Of a DNA stretch of 64,000 bases, positions 1 through 9,688 are shown one piece after another. Position 1 is the stretch's first letter, and each line of letters starts with the position of its first letter. The notes below the pieces were generated by a model. That model saw only the letters and a program-made list of their open reading frames with translations. It did not search any database and was not told the origin of the DNA. Both the position numbers and the translations under genes were made by a program. This DNA is from Lachnospiraceae bacterium (GTDB taxonomy: Bacteria; Bacillota; Clostridia; Lachnospirales; Lachnospiraceae), in the NCBI GenBank assembly GCA_002892395.1, contig NBBL01000002.1:211490-275489 (forward strand), read 5' to 3'.

Positions 1-162
1 ACAGTAGCCGTTTTTATGTCCACATTCCATACAAAATGATCCATCTTGTCTACAGGTATGACTATCACTCTTATCCCAGCTATTCATAGGGTTACGCATA
101 CCCTCAATAATAAACTCCATCTGCTCCGGGCTCGCCAGAACCACATTTTCGAATTTAATCAT
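1..162 (-). CDS. N-terminal part of a phage protein with a GMRNPxNSWxxSDS motif (runs off window)
   Basis: Reading leftwards from an ATG at 162, preceded by AAAGGAG, the frame is open to the window edge (54 codons). It contains GMRNPMNSWDKSDS at about residues 21-34 and then a Cys-rich segment (CRQ..CMECG..C) that could bind zinc. From memory, the GMRNPxxSWxxSDS signature is found at the start of a phage family related to flavin-dependent thymidylate synthase (ThyX); that link is an inference and the catalytic part is outside the window. It is the most downstream gene seen of the minus-strand run. Confidence 0.6.
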   Translation of the reverse strand, partial: MIKFENVVLASPEQMEFIIEGMRNPMNSWDKSDSHTCRQDGSFCMECGHKNGYC

Positions 163-182
163 TTCTAATCTCCTTTCAGAAT

Positions 183-206
183 ATCCAGACCCCCGCCAAT
201 CTGGAT
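183..206 (-). other. Small hairpin in the gap before the partial gene
   Basis: ATCCAGA and TCTGGAT form a perfect 7-bp stem around a 10-base G-rich loop, between the BRO gene stop (246) and the ribosome binding site at about 168-174. There is no T-run after it, so it does not look like an intrinsic terminator; it could protect or process the mRNA. Confidence 0.35.
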
Positions 207-245
207 TGTTATGTCCCTGTGTTTAGCATAGCCCACTTTTTATAA

Positions 246-719
246 TTACTCTCCTTCCTTCTCATAAGGAATCTGGATCACATCTCCACCGGGAACCGTG
301 ACCGATTGCATAAGCTGACCAGTTTCCTCATCAAAATAAATGTTATCCATTGCATGGTCCCACTCTTCGAACTGCTCAGCGATGTTTCTACCCTTTTCTT
401 TTCGCATATTGATAAGCTCATCATGAACCACACGTCTCCAGGATCTTGCAATCTCCATACGGCTCTGAGCAAGAATGTTGTACAGCCCGTTCTCAGTCAC
501 AAAGTTGACAGAACGTCTCTGACCTGCTACTACTAAAGGTAGTTTCAGCTTTTCGTCCTCTTCACACATTTCGAGCATTCTCCACTCGTTACCGCTGCTG
601 TAGCCGATAGCATGACTAATATCTTTTGCCTTGAACAGCGGAGCGTCCAGATCCCCATATACACTAAGACGCTTTCCTCCAAATGAAATACTTCCAGCAA
701 TTTTAATCTCTTTACTCAT
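246..719 (-). CDS. BRO-N domain protein (phage antirepressor-like)
   Basis: 157 residues. The first ~105 residues match the BRO-N fold: an opening strand region with GKRLSVYGDLDAPLFKAKDI, then the turn SHAIGY, and the typical VNFVTENGLYNILAQSR segment near residues 70-88. BRO-N proteins of phages bind DNA and often act as antirepressors or regulators. There is no KilA-C or ANT partner domain; the C-terminal ~50 residues are acidic and unassigned. The start overlaps the stop of the upstream MazG-like gene by 4 bases (716-719), implying translational coupling. A regulatory role is inferred from the family. Confidence 0.8.
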   Translation of the reverse strand: MSKEIKIAGSISFGGKRLSVYGDLDAPLFKAKDISHAIGYSSGNEWRMLEMCEEDEKLKLPLVVAGQRRSVNFVTENGLYNILAQSRMEIARSWRRVVHDELINMRKEKGRNIAEQFEEWDHAMDNIYFDEETGQLMQSVTVPGGDVIQIPYEKEGE

Positions 720-1036
720 CTCTGTTTGTTCCTTTCTCTTTGTAATTTTATATCCATAGCTTTCTGTAATTCTTCCTGCGTAATATCAAAAATGGACTTA
801 AGGAATTCCAGACAAATATAAGCATCTGCCATCTCTTCCAAAAGTCCAATTCTATTATCATAGCCACGAATCTGTTTACTGATTGCCTGCGTAAGTTCTG
901 CAAACTCTTCCATGGCAATCGTACACTTTAATTTCCACGGCTGACTCTCAACGCTTCTTCTGATGATTCTTCTCCGCTCTTTATCTGACAACTCGACATT
1001 GCTTTTCATGCACTGGACAAATCTACTTCGATCCAT
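716..1036 (-). CDS. MazG-like all-alpha NTP pyrophosphohydrolase
   Basis: 106 residues from the ATG at 1036, which overlaps the end of the upstream gene by 14 bases; a longer frame exists but would run deep inside that gene. The metal-binding pattern of the family is visible: EEFAE near residue 43 and LLEEMADA near residue 65, i.e. ExxE followed by ExxD after about 20 residues. Such enzymes hydrolyse NTPs or dNTPs to monophosphates; phages use them to shape the nucleotide pool or blunt alarmone responses. Substrate cannot be told from sequence. Confidence 0.75.
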   Translation of the reverse strand: MDRSRFVQCMKSNVELSDKERRRIIRRSVESQPWKLKCTIAMEEFAELTQAISKQIRGYDNRIGLLEEMADAYICLEFLKSIFDITQEELQKAMDIKLQRERNKQR

Positions 1037-1898
1037 TGGTCGCCACCATCCGAGCTTTCGCAGCTTCTTTACGTTCCTTGTACTCGGTTTCATCGATCTC
1101 GGCCAAGCCATTCGGAGCTTCTTTGAAATATCTGTTGATTGCCACCTTTTCCATAGACGGAGTGATTGTGTACAGAATTCCGACGGTATCATAATCACCT
1201 TTAGCTGGATCTACAAGGAAATCCTCCGTATAAATCTTAAAAGCTCTATCGGCTGGCATGTAGGGCATAGTGATAGGATACAGTTCATCCATAACAGTAG
1301 CAATCATTTCGCTGTGATAAGGTTCATTGAGATTGTTAATGTTGACGCCGTGATAGCGATCTACATCTCTGTATTTAATTGTACCGTCCGCATATACACA
1401 TTTGAATAAAGAACTCATTCGCTTACACTGATAGTTACGCTCTTCTCCCTTCAGACCACTCATATCAGAAATATCAATCCACACATCGTCCGTATTCTCA
1501 ATCGGAAGAAGTGGTTTGTTATTGATGAGTCGATTCAGAATAGCCTTAGTCAACCCAATACTGAATCCGGAATGGCCGTCCTCACACAGAGAGCTAAAGG
1601 CTTTCAATGCACTTTCATAGCAAGCACAACCATAGTCCCACTCTCCGTCTTTTCTGTCTGGCTTTTCACGGCGGCAGGCAATAGCTACCTCATTTTCAGC
1701 CCAACGCTCAAGATTGGATTTCTCACGGCAGAAACTGATAGAGCGGTTATAGTCATCTATGTACTCATTTGCGAATATCTTTCTGCAATCGCTTCCAAAC
1801 ACCTCCGCAATCTCTGGAAGATTTTCGCATAACCATTCATAGCCTCGTCGCACATTGAACCGATGACACTCCAGATATTGATCATACTGAAAACTCAT
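1023..1898 (-). CDS. Conserved phage protein of unknown function, 291 aa
   Basis: Starts MSFQYDQYLE at 1898; the stop overlaps the next gene by 14 bases and its start overlaps the upstream gene's stop. Soluble, no membrane segment or signal peptide. Notable are an N-terminal helical half with several Cys (WLCENLPE, FCREKS, YGCACYES) and a C-terminal half with the segment YHSEMIATVMDELYPIT near residue 195. I recognise no catalytic motif and no family name. Its position between the MazG-like gene and small Zn-finger proteins suggests a nucleotide or regulatory role, but that is only context. Confidence 0.75.
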   Translation of the reverse strand: MSFQYDQYLECHRFNVRRGYEWLCENLPEIAEVFGSDCRKIFANEYIDDYNRSISFCREKSNLERWAENEVAIACRREKPDRKDGEWDYGCACYESALKAFSSLCEDGHSGFSIGLTKAILNRLINNKPLLPIENTDDVWIDISDMSGLKGEERNYQCKRMSSLFKCVYADGTIKYRDVDRYHGVNINNLNEPYHSEMIATVMDELYPITMPYMPADRAFKIYTEDFLVDPAKGDYDTVGILYTITPSMEKVAINRYFKEAPNGLAEIDETEYKERKEAAKARMVATNGSK

Positions 1899-2071
1899 TT
1901 TTTATCGCCATCCTTTTTCATGATCAATTTCTTGTAAAGTTCCATAGCCTCCTCACCTTGGAATGCATTGATAATCTCGACGGACTGATTCATCCTTTTT
2001 CTCCCGACAATCAGAACTCCCGTATTATTTTTGTTCGAGAAATCGACACTAACTAAAATGCTATCTACCAT
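1895..2071 (-). CDS. Small phage protein, 58 aa
   Basis: Start chosen at ATG 2071 (MVDSILVSVDFSN), which overlaps the stop of the upstream 54-aa gene by 11 bases and follows the GGAGG-type signal inside it; the frame is open further upstream but only within that gene. The beginning DSILVSVDFS followed by VLIVGRK resembles an alternating beta-strand start of an RNase H-like fold, but it is far too short to be an enzyme. Function unknown. Confidence 0.6.
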   Translation of the reverse strand: MVDSILVSVDFSNKNNTGVLIVGRKRMNQSVEIINAFQGEEAMELYKKLIMKKDGDKK

Positions 2072-2225
2072 TTTCAGCCTCCTTCCAGCAAATAGGTTTA
2101 TATGAATTGGCATTCATAGGTTCAGCCAAACATTCGTTACACGGATCAAATTTTTCTTCGAGATCCTTATACTCACAGGTTTTGCAATAGGTTTTGAAAT
2201 CAACCTCTTTGTAAATATTTTCCAT
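2061..2225 (-). CDS. Small Cys-rich (zinc-finger-like) protein, 54 aa
   Basis: Begins MENIYKEVDF at 2225 after GAGGTG. It carries YCKTCEY and DPCNECL, two CxxC pairs about 14 residues apart, followed by PICW. This spacing fits a single structural zinc site, as in many small phage adaptor or DNA-binding proteins. It sits between the SF2 helicase gene and a 58-aa gene with overlaps or near overlaps on both sides. Function unknown. Confidence 0.65.
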   Translation of the reverse strand: MENIYKEVDFKTYCKTCEYKDLEEKFDPCNECLAEPMNANSYKPICWKEAENGR

Positions 2226-2233
2226 ATTGCACC

Positions 2234-3451
2234 TCATTCCCACTTTACGTATTTAGTTTCATTAAATGTTTTCTTGTCTTTCAATGCTTTACCGATAGCA
2301 AGATCAATACCAGACCTGGATTTCAAATGATAATAATATAGATCGGTATATGGCGTATTCATTCGATCTATCCGGCCAGCAGACTGTGTCATGATCTTAT
2401 ACGAATAATTCTGAGAATAGAATATAATCGTGTCTGTCGTAATACAGTTCCATCCTTCAGCCCCGGCATTGTACTGAACTAAATATACCCATGCATCGCT
2501 AGTCGGCACTGGCTGATGTTTGTGACCGTTCCACTCTCCGACTTCGTATCCAGAAAATATCTCTTTCAGAAGTTCAAGCTCATAATCAAAATTGTAGAAT
2601 ATAATCGCTTTCGGATTCTTCTCCACAATTTCGAGTAAAGCTATTTGTCTGGACTGATCTGTATTTACAATTTTTCTCCACACATAGCACAGACCGGCAG
2701 CATTGATAATTGGTTCTTTTTTAAACGGATCCCATCTGGTTTTTCCGGCATCTTTATACCTTTCGATATTGTACTTGACATAAATATCCTCATGGTGCGA
2801 AACTGTCTGGCGCTTAAAATCCATATTCACCAAGATTTTGTTTCGCAATCGAATCAATCTACCAGTATTCAAATATCGGTCAACTTTAGGAAATTTGCTA
2901 AATCGGCTATAGACTATATGCTCTCTTATAAATTCACTTCTGTTTTTATAAAATCCGTTAGCCACAAACACTGGAATATAATCCTGCCAGGTATCACCAG
3001 GTGTTGCAGATAACAGTATCCACTCATTTACCCTAGCTATTTTCAAGAATGCCTTAACCCAGGTTCCAGAGCCTATCACACGCTGCTCATCAAATATAAA
3101 GAAAGCGTCCTTAACATCTGCGTACTTCTTGATATTATTCCAGGAATCAATCACAACCTTATTGGTATACAAATTCTCACATTTATCCGTTGATAATAGA
3201 AATGGCGAGAGTTCCTCTTCCCATTCAAAGGTATCTCGTTTCCTGGCAGTTGTGATTATGTACAGATCCTTAATGTTCACATCATCCATAGGAACATACT
3301 CATCTGTTCCAAGTTCCCCACCGTTTCGAACATAATAGTAGGCCAGCGAAGTTCTGGATTTTCCACTACCAACACCGCCACAAAGTATGCAGCCGTTTCG
3401 CATTCGTCGTACAGCCTCTTCCTGATAGGCTCGTAATTCTACGCCCGCCAT
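2234..3451 (-). CDS. SF2 (DEAD/SNF2-like) helicase-type ATPase
   Basis: 405 residues from the ATG at 3451, which shares the A of the upstream stop (TGATG). Motifs in order: LRAYQEEAVRRM (Q-motif-like), GGVGSGKS Walker A near residue 25, IITTARKR (Ia), FIFDEQ as a DExx box near residue 118, LLSATP motif III, YLVQYNAGAEGWN (V) and TQSAGRIDRMN motif VI near 365. This is a complete two-RecA-domain superfamily 2 translocase of phage replication or recombination modules. Walker B ends DEQR rather than DEAD/DEAH. It neighbours an N6-methylase-like gene, so a modification-linked role is possible, but no nuclease or specificity domain is present. Confidence 0.85.
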   Translation of the reverse strand: MAGVELRAYQEEAVRRMRNGCILCGGVGSGKSRTSLAYYYVRNGGELGTDEYVPMDDVNIKDLYIITTARKRDTFEWEEELSPFLLSTDKCENLYTNKVVIDSWNNIKKYADVKDAFFIFDEQRVIGSGTWVKAFLKIARVNEWILLSATPGDTWQDYIPVFVANGFYKNRSEFIREHIVYSRFSKFPKVDRYLNTGRLIRLRNKILVNMDFKRQTVSHHEDIYVKYNIERYKDAGKTRWDPFKKEPIINAAGLCYVWRKIVNTDQSRQIALLEIVEKNPKAIIFYNFDYELELLKEIFSGYEVGEWNGHKHQPVPTSDAWVYLVQYNAGAEGWNCITTDTIIFYSQNYSYKIMTQSAGRIDRMNTPYTDLYYYHLKSRSGIDLAIGKALKDKKTFNETKYVKWE

Positions 3452-3744
3452 CACACACCTTTCATGACGAATCCATCTTCTACCTCGACCTCATAGCCAT
3501 CGCCCTTCAGATCTGCTTTGGGACCGTACAAGAGCATACAAGTCGTGATGGTTTCATCGCTCTGATTCTCTGAATGATAAAACTCATATAGGCAGTCCAG
3601 CACCTTTTTAGTGATAGATAGTTTACGGCAATCGTACACAACCTTACTTAAATCTGAAACGCCCATGATTTTAGCAACATTGTCATAAAGCTCGCTGATG
3701 CTGCACGTACACTGCTCTTTTGGAATAGAATATCTTTTTTTCAT
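3451..3744 (-). CDS. Hypothetical phage protein, 97 aa
   Basis: Overlaps the methylase-like gene by 4 bases upstream (3741-3744) and the helicase gene by one base downstream, so it is translationally coupled on both sides. The protein is helical in the N-terminal two thirds (CSISELYDNVAKIMGVSDLSKVV) and ends with an acidic beta-like stretch (YEVEVEDGF). No recognisable motif. Its constant position next to the helicase suggests a partner role, as an inference only. Confidence 0.7.
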   Translation of the reverse strand: MKKRYSIPKEQCTCSISELYDNVAKIMGVSDLSKVVYDCRKLSITKKVLDCLYEFYHSENQSDETITTCMLLYGPKADLKGDGYEVEVEDGFVMKGV

Positions 3745-4643
3745 TCGTCATCACCCTTTCCAAATAACTTGTTAATCTGACGGAGCATTCTTCTCGTACT
3801 CCATACATCTGAGAAATACATAGGTGTGTACCAATAATTTTCGGATGAATCGTCCGTAGACATTGGATCGGTTATCGAGTTACCTATTTTTATAAATCCA
3901 GCCAATCCAAGAAGTGAGATTTGGATATAGCACATCAGTCCAACAATTTCATCAACGTCTTGTGCAACCACTAAAATATGATTCTGGTAGTTTCTCGGCG
4001 GATTGCAATGCTCAAGCTGTTTTCGTATTACATGCACGCCAGCGATTAAAGTTGCTCCAGCACCACAGCATGGATCGTTAATCGAAATATAACCATATTG
4101 CTCTATCTTCTCCAAAGCGTCTGTCGCCACTACTTCAGCCATAAGTTCGCACATATGATATGGTGTGAAAAATTGACCCGTCGAACAATTTCCAAGATTC
4201 AGCCGCATAAATATTTTTCCTAGGAAATCCTGTTCCTGGTTCTGATCCAATGCCATGGTCGTGTACGCCACTAATTCCGGAAATATAGCCTGCTCTTCTT
4301 TTGAATACTGATGAATGAGTATCAAATATCGCTTTTCTCTTTGGCCGTAGTTTTCCTTGTCCAAAACATTCGAGATGGAACATGCGTGAAGTAAAATATA
4401 ATCTCTCCACACGTCCCACGCTCGATGTCTGTATGTAAGTTTCTGAAAAGATTTTAAGAATTCATCCTCCCAGTCAATTTTCTGTTCCGATTTCTTAGTT
4501 ACTTCCGGCGGTTTCTCATCCTCCTTTTTCGTATCACCGAAAGTTGGTTGCCATTTAGGTGGCGGTTCTTTTGCATTGAATGTTTTAGGCGCCATAGTCT
4601 TAATCTGCAGTTTTGACTTCGTTTTTTTCTTATTCCAAAACAT
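3741..4643 (-). CDS. N-6 adenine DNA methylase-like protein lacking the catalytic motif
   Basis: 300 residues. The C-terminal two thirds match HsdM-type N6 methylases: GQFFTPYHMCELMAEVV near residue 160, the SAM-binding motif INDPCCGAGATLI near 188, and AQDVDEIVGLMCYIQISLLG near 228. In the family the catalytic NPPY/NPPF motif should follow within about 60 residues, but here the region after IGNSITDP runs to the stop without any (N/D/S)PP(Y/F). The protein may therefore bind SAM and DNA without methylating, or act with a partner. The first ~65 residues are basic and Pro-rich, probably disordered. Confidence 0.75.
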   Translation of the reverse strand: MFWNKKKTKSKLQIKTMAPKTFNAKEPPPKWQPTFGDTKKEDEKPPEVTKKSEQKIDWEDEFLKSFQKLTYRHRAWDVWRDYILLHACSISNVLDKENYGQREKRYLILIHQYSKEEQAIFPELVAYTTMALDQNQEQDFLGKIFMRLNLGNCSTGQFFTPYHMCELMAEVVATDALEKIEQYGYISINDPCCGAGATLIAGVHVIRKQLEHCNPPRNYQNHILVVAQDVDEIVGLMCYIQISLLGLAGFIKIGNSITDPMSTDDSSENYWYTPMYFSDVWSTRRMLRQINKLFGKGDDE

Positions 4644-4658
4644 AATTTTCTCCTTTCA

Positions 4659-4696
4659 TAAAATAAGAGTGCCGGCTTTGACACCGACACCCTCAA
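4659..4696 (-). terminator. Intrinsic terminator between SSB and methylase-like genes
   Basis: On the minus strand GGGTGTCGG pairs with CCGGCACTC (9 bp with two G-T pairs), followed by TTATTTT. It lies 8 bases after the ssDNA-binding gene stop and just before the AAAGGAG of the next gene, so it may work as a partial terminator inside the operon. Confidence 0.65.
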
Positions 4697-4704
4697 AATA
4701 TGAT

Positions 4705-5181
4705 TTATGCGAACGGCGGTTCCTCTTCGTCTGCATATTTCTCAGCAAACACATCCTCTTCAATCGTGACATACATGGTCTTTAGATATGCCTTGATACC
4801 GGATTTTCCATTTATTTCCCACTTTGACGGGCTGATGACCAGATCGACATTTCTGATTTCAGCATAGTCAAGAGAAGATACAGACTCCTCATCAAGCTTT
4901 GTTTTAGCTCTTCTGGTAACTATATATACATTCGGTGGAATGTTATTGAATCGAACTGCTACCTGAATATAGTGAAGAGGCGCTTCATCCTCGTCTCTCG
5001 GCGGAAGGATTCTCACATTCCATCCGTCTTCGCCAAGTTTCTGTGCTTGGTCTGCATCCTGGATCACAACGCAGAAATTACGGTTACCAGCTCTATTGTA
5101 CTTAGTCTCCTCTCCTCTGAAATTTCTAAACAGAATACGAGCATTTTCAATAATCAGCTCATTTACATTTGCTCTTGCCAT
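4705..5181 (-). CDS. Single-stranded DNA-binding protein (phage OB-fold type)
   Basis: 158 residues from ATG 5181 ([16 protein letters not shown]), preceded by AAGGAG; an upstream in-frame extension lies within the polymerase gene and is rejected. The strands [29 protein letters not shown] and [21 protein letters not shown] are those of phage OB-fold ssDNA-binding proteins. The tail is acidic and ends EEEPPFA, resembling the acidic -PF tip by which bacterial SSBs recruit partners. It is directly downstream of the helicase/primase/polymerase gene, consistent with coating template at the fork. Assignment rests on pattern and context. Confidence 0.7.
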   Translation of the reverse strand: MARANVNELIIENARILFRNFRGEETKYNRAGNRNFCVVIQDADQAQKLGEDGWNVRILPPRDEDEAPLHYIQVAVRFNNIPPNVYIVTRRAKTKLDEESVSSLDYAEIRNVDLVISPSKWEINGKSGIKAYLKTMYVTIEEDVFAEKYADEEEPPFA

Positions 5182-5195
5182 GATTAAATTCTCCT

Positions 5196-8100
5196 TTATT
5201 TTTTCTGATTTTCCGGCGGATTCATTGCGTGTTTCATCACAATATCTGAAATATCGCAATCAACATCGGCATCATTTGCGCCAAGCTCTGGAACATACGG
5301 ATCATCAGACACAAACCATTCAAAGTCACCGTACTGCGAAATAGTTTTTACAGCCTCGTCAACTAACTTGTCGTAATAGGATCGATCAATGCCGTCTTCC
5401 TTGCCGAGCTCTTTGACCATTTCTGATTCCATCCAGCGATAACCTTTGGAACCGGTTGCAGCATAGTAACGACCGTCTTTTTCTCTCATCAGAAGTCCAG
5501 CACCATATCCACCTTTCATCGGACAGAATTGACCAACCTTTCCAATAAAGTGATAATCGTGTCCTTTTTCAATCAATGGAGTAAGCTTCTGGCAAGTGGA
5601 TTCAAGCGTAGTATCGGATAACAGCCCCTTCTTATAGTCACTCTCTGCCTTGCTGAATTCTTTTTCTTCCTTGCTGACGTCCGGCAGCTCCTCATTCAGA
5701 TCCAAATATAAAGAGCTGCTCACAGATTTGGTCTCGCACATATCTTCAAATGCGATGTCTTCTCTGCTGAACAGCTTCTTAAATACATATGGAATCTGGA
5801 ACTGAGTGCCTGTTGCCGTCCATTTTCCACCTTTCTTTTTATTGTCGTCAGGGACATAACCATACATCTTCTGGCATTCTTCCGCCGATTTGTATTTTGC
5901 GATATATACGGCATCATTGACCAGGCACATACGATCGTACGTAGCCTCGTGTTCAAATGTATATCCGTATCTCTCACCAAAGTCCATAACAAACTGAATG
6001 ATCTCCGGTGTGGCATCTGGGATCTTAATAGAGTCAGTCTTAATATGCGCAACCTGAAATCCACGCTTCAGAACCTCATTCTTAAGGTCAATCATGAACA
6101 ATGCTCCGCGTTTTGCTACAATGTTGTCGATGTTTCTTGGATCACGGAATGGATTATCAAAGGATGCCGATGTGAGACCATATACTGAATTGATAGCCGT
6201 CTTCAGTGCATTGGCAAGATCTTTTGATGTTATTTCGCCATCGATAACTCTCTGAATATACGGAATAAGCTTTCCATCCAGCATGGTATTAACAATATCC
6301 CAAGCCTCATGCTTAATACTTACTCGGCCCTCAACAATATCGCGGAATGCCTTCGTAAATCTAGGTCCAAACAGAACCTCAGCAATGGCACTATGCGGAT
6401 GCATTGACGAAATATCCAGAAGTGCTGCATTTCCATACATGCCCGGAAATCCTTGTGCAAATCCACCTTCGCCTACATCTTCACCGCGATATGTTGATTT
6501 CCCGTGATCAAATTTATATCCCGGAAAATATGGAAGAATGCTGTGGGATTCAAATGGAACTCCGTTTTTACCATTGTACTGCCAACCATAGTGAGGCTCT
6601 TCCATCATCTTAGGGCAGGTTTCCTTAAGGAAATCCATACTATCTTTATCTAGTGACTCCACAGGCTCCGCCAGATTTCTGTAATGGAACTCTGACTGTG
6701 GTTTCCGGTTGTTTCCAAATATAATTCTGGTTGTCAGGGAGTTCGTCGTATCATTAACAGTCATCTCTGCTAAATCAGCCAGAATCTGTCGTGCTGTCCA
6801 GTCAGCCTCAAGATAATTAAAGGCCGCCTCAGTAGCAATAACATCGTTATCACAATACTCAGCGACCTTAATCCAAAGTTCTTCCGAAACCGGTTGATCC
6901 CATGGAAGACCAAGCTCCTTGTGATGCGTTCCAGCCTTGATGATCCTTACTTTTTCGTCGGAGAATCCTTTTTTTTTGAGATTATCATCAGTGAGGTTTC
7001 CCATCTCGATTTCCAATTTCTTAAGACTCTTCTTATTACCAGCCGAAGCGAAATCATACACATCCGTATAGGATACGTTGTACGCCTCTCCAAAGAAACA
7101 GTTCGGACTTCCATTAATGATTTTCTGTGAAAGATTATAGAGCTGTTCGTTTGTATAACCCATCAACCTTGCATACAGAATGTGGTTATCATATCTCCGG
7201 CAGTTGAAGCCGACCAGTCTGAACCGCATCAGCTCCTCGATCTCACTCTGAGACGGGTTAATCATTCTTACAACAGGCTTTCCTTCACCTTCAATCTTCC
7301 AGTTTACAAGAAATAAGTTTGGAAAAACCTCAATATCATAGAATACCAGCTTTGCATCATCGTTTTTCACCGCTGTGGACGGATCCGCGGATTTAAACGA
7401 CATCTTGTTGACTAACTTAATACAGTAATCCGCCTGATGAGTGCTATTCGCTGCAAATGCTAATACTGCATTGCGCATATCTGTGACGTCATACTTCAAA
7501 TCACTTCCATACGCATCTTCTAGTATCTTGTAGATAAAATCGATACTGGGCTTAGTCGCAGGATGTATCTCTTTATTAAGATTTCGTTTGATCAGTGTTC
7601 TAAGCCCTTTCTCGCTCTTGATCGCTTCAAAATTTACCATTTTTTGTTCTCCTTTCATCGGTAAACCTGAGCTAATTGTTGCGATAGGCAAATGATTACA
7701 CTTTGACAGCATACGCCGCAAAGAGCTTTTGCCCGTGAACACCTTAACTTCAACATGGTCGTCATACACTCTGCTAAGCTGCGTCGGATTACCGGTATAA
7801 ATATAATGAAGATGTATACCTTGTCCTGATTTACTAAGCTCGGCATAGGTTGGCGGCCACTTACTTGCTTCTGCTAAATTCTTTTCAAATGACTTGTTTC
7901 CGGATTCGTCTGGAATATCAAAGTCAATCACAATATGATTCTCCGGAACTTTCACATAATGAAGTTTTTTCGTATCGATTCCAGATAATTTCGTGCGAAC
8001 AGAATCCCATTTTTTCTGAGGTGTTTCGTTTTTTGAAGCATACTGCGCAGGGCATTCCGAACACACATCATCAAATATAGATTCAGTGCTATCGAACTGA

Positions 8101-9446
8101 ATCAGTGCCGGCTTGACTGCTTCCGCATTTTCCTCTATAGTTTCCCCTCCAAATTTTTCTGTTCTGAACCCAATGTAATAGCTTCTAACACGATTTCCAT
8201 TATCAAGATTGAAGCGTTCCTGAAAATCATGAAAATAGTTTTTGAGTTCCTCTTTAAATACCCTCTGCGAGAACGGGAATCCGACCTTGGCATCGTCGCA
8301 GTAGGTTTTGTACATCTCCCATGCAGCTTTCAGAGTTATCCCGTTTTCTTTCTTAAATACATGGTACGAATCGATAATAAAGTTGTAAAAATCATTAGAT
8401 GCACCAAGCATCGTGATAGGAATATAACCGTCATAACGACAAGGATTGCTCAAATATACTTCCTGACAATGGTAAGCGATAGCTCCTAACTCAAATCCTA
8501 TCTGCTTCACAATCGTTTTGTACTCTTTTGGATTTAGCTTATTTCCAGACGGTGATACATCGATCAATCTTCGAATCAGACCAGACTTCGCATCTGTAAT
8601 CTTGACTGGCTTATTTGTTCCCATGAATAGGAAACATTTAAACCGGTTTGAGTATGTAGACTTGAATTTTTCGTTCACAGTCATCAACTCGTGAGATACT
8701 AAACTGTTCAATCTGGTGTTATCCTCAATTCTTGACAGATCGCCATCGTGCTGAATAGCAACCAGAGGGTTTGTTTTAAATGCTTCTAATGCAAATGAAT
8801 TGCTAGAAGATCCAAGTGCTTTTGCATCAAATACAGAATAGTATCCATCGAAAAGCTGCTGAATAATGTTAAGAACTGTGGATTTACCTGTTCCAGCAGC
8901 TCCGTATAAAACCATAAATTTTTGCAGTTTTTTGGATTCTCCGGATACGATAGACCCAATAGCCCACTCAATTTTGGTCCGCTCCTCTTCCGAATATAAA
9001 GTAGACATCAATTTCTCATAAGCATACAAATCGCCAGCTTCGAGCGGATAATTCAACTTTTTGCTGGCGTAGTCTTTTTTATTAGTTTCTGTATTGGAAA
9101 ATATAAGTTTGTCATCCAACGTATGAAAGCTGTCCCGCATTTGTTTCTGACAATACTTATGCCATGAGTCGATCATACCCGACTCAGCATCCCACATGTG
9201 CAGGATTTTAATATTGGAGTTAAAACTCTGGCGGTTCTCCTCAGCATATCTATCCAGTTCGCGGTCAATAAGCTGCAAGGCATCTTGCTCATCTGTAGAC
9301 CATAAACAACGTTCCTCAATCCAGATAGCATAGAAATCACCGCCTCGAATCATTAGATCTGTGCTTTTTTTAATAATGAACTTTGGATAGATTTCTATTA
9401 CTCCACGTTTCGTTGAACGTGTTGAAATCACCATAAAGTCGATCAT
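5196..9446 (-). CDS. SF3 helicase - AEP primase - family B DNA polymerase polyprotein
   Basis: 1416 residues in one uninterrupted frame. Domains in order: SF3/D5-type helicase (Walker [10 protein letters not shown] at 182-190, Walker B-like VAIQHDGD near 230, motif C FMGTNKP near 275); AEP-type primase (DFD at 508-510, SGQGIHLHY at 540-548, VEVKVF at 565-570, C-terminal part to about 680); 3'-5' exonuclease (DIE at 704-706, N748/D753, Y864xxxD868); family B polymerase palm (motif A DISSMHP at 1011, motif [10 protein letters not shown] at 1082-1090, motif C KTDS at 1136-1139). All key residues are present. Phages normally encode these as two or three proteins, and in PrimPol-helicases the primase comes first. 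An in-frame ATG at 7640 has a perfect Shine-Dalgarno, so an 814-residue polymerase may also be made. Confidence 0.85.
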   Translation of the reverse strand: MIDFMVISTRSTKRGVIEIYPKFIIKKSTDLMIRGGDFYAIWIEERCLWSTDEQDALQLIDRELDRYAEENRQSFNSNIKILHMWDAESGMIDSWHKYCQKQMRDSFHTLDDKLIFSNTETNKKDYASKKLNYPLEAGDLYAYEKLMSTLYSEEERTKIEWAIGSIVSGESKKLQKFMVLYGAAGTGKSTVLNIIQQLFDGYYSVFDAKALGSSSNSFALEAFKTNPLVAIQHDGDLSRIEDNTRLNSLVSHELMTVNEKFKSTYSNRFKCFLFMGTNKPVKITDAKSGLIRRLIDVSPSGNKLNPKEYKTIVKQIGFELGAIAYHCQEVYLSNPCRYDGYIPITMLGASNDFYNFIIDSYHVFKKENGITLKAAWEMYKTYCDDAKVGFPFSQRVFKEELKNYFHDFQERFNLDNGNRVRSYYIGFRTEKFGGETIEENAEAVKPALIQFDSTESIFDDVCSECPAQYASKNETPQKKWDSVRTKLSGIDTKKLHYVKVPENHIVIDFDIPDESGNKSFEKNLAEASKWPPTYAELSKSGQGIHLHYIYTGNPTQLSRVYDDHVEVKVFTGKSSLRRMLSKCNHLPIATISSGLPMKGEQKMVNFEAIKSEKGLRTLIKRNLNKEIHPATKPSIDFIYKILEDAYGSDLKYDVTDMRNAVLAFAANSTHQADYCIKLVNKMSFKSADPSTAVKNDDAKLVFYDIEVFPNLFLVNWKIEGEGKPVVRMINPSQSEIEELMRFRLVGFNCRRYDNHILYARLMGYTNEQLYNLSQKIINGSPNCFFGEAYNVSYTDVYDFASAGNKKSLKKLEIEMGNLTDDNLKKKGFSDEKVRIIKAGTHHKELGLPWDQPVSEELWIKVAEYCDNDVIATEAAFNYLEADWTARQILADLAEMTVNDTTNSLTTRIIFGNNRKPQSEFHYRNLAEPVESLDKDSMDFLKETCPKMMEEPHYGWQYNGKNGVPFESHSILPYFPGYKFDHGKSTYRGEDVGEGGFAQGFPGMYGNAALLDISSMHPHSAIAEVLFGPRFTKAFRDIVEGRVSIKHEAWDIVNTMLDGKLIPYIQRVIDGEITSKDLANALKTAINSVYGLTSASFDNPFRDPRNIDNIVAKRGALFMIDLKNEVLKRGFQVAHIKTDSIKIPDATPEIIQFVMDFGERYGYTFEHEATYDRMCLVNDAVYIAKYKSAEECQKMYGYVPDDNKKKGGKWTATGTQFQIPYVFKKLFSREDIAFEDMCETKSVSSSLYLDLNEELPDVSKEEKEFSKAESDYKKGLLSDTTLESTCQKLTPLIEKGHDYHFIGKVGQFCPMKGGYGAGLLMREKDGRYYAATGSKGYRWMESEMVKELGKEDGIDRSYYDKLVDEAVKTISQYGDFEWFVSDDPYVPELGANDADVDCDISDIVMKHAMNPPENQKK

Positions 9447-9454
9447 TGCATTTT

Positions 9455-9688
9455 TTACTCTCCTTCCGGACGCTTAAGTTCCTCAATTTCTTTTTCCAGT
9501 TTTCTGATGCGCAGTTCCTGGTCCTTCTGCTCGATATTCAGAAAAACTAGATTCGCTGTCGTCAAAACAGCAAAGATTGTAATCTGTTTATTGAAGCTCT
9601 GCTGTTTACCGATTACTCTAGTGACAATATCCAGCCTTTTTTCTGATGACCATAATCCGCTGAAAATATAAGTAAGCATTTCGCCCAT
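9455..9688 (-). CDS. Small membrane protein with C-terminal coiled coil, 77 aa
   Basis: Starts at 9688 in TAATG, sharing bases with the upstream stop. One hydrophobic segment (ITIFAVLTTANLVFL, about residues 37-51) is followed by a charged heptad-like stretch (QELRIRKLEKEIEELKR), so a membrane-anchored coiled coil facing the cytoplasm is likely. Lies directly before the replication polyprotein. Function unknown. Confidence 0.65.
   Translation of the reverse strand: MGEMLTYIFSGLWSSEKRLDIVTRVIGKQQSFNKQITIFAVLTTANLVFLNIEQKDQELRIRKLEKEIEELKRPEGE

Noticed and set aside
4687..4713. Further copy of the 27-bp element at the end of the SSB gene
   Set aside because: TTCGCATAAATCA is there, but the ACAA and TATTATG parts are not at the right distance; a terminator stem follows instead. 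It may be a relic, not counted.
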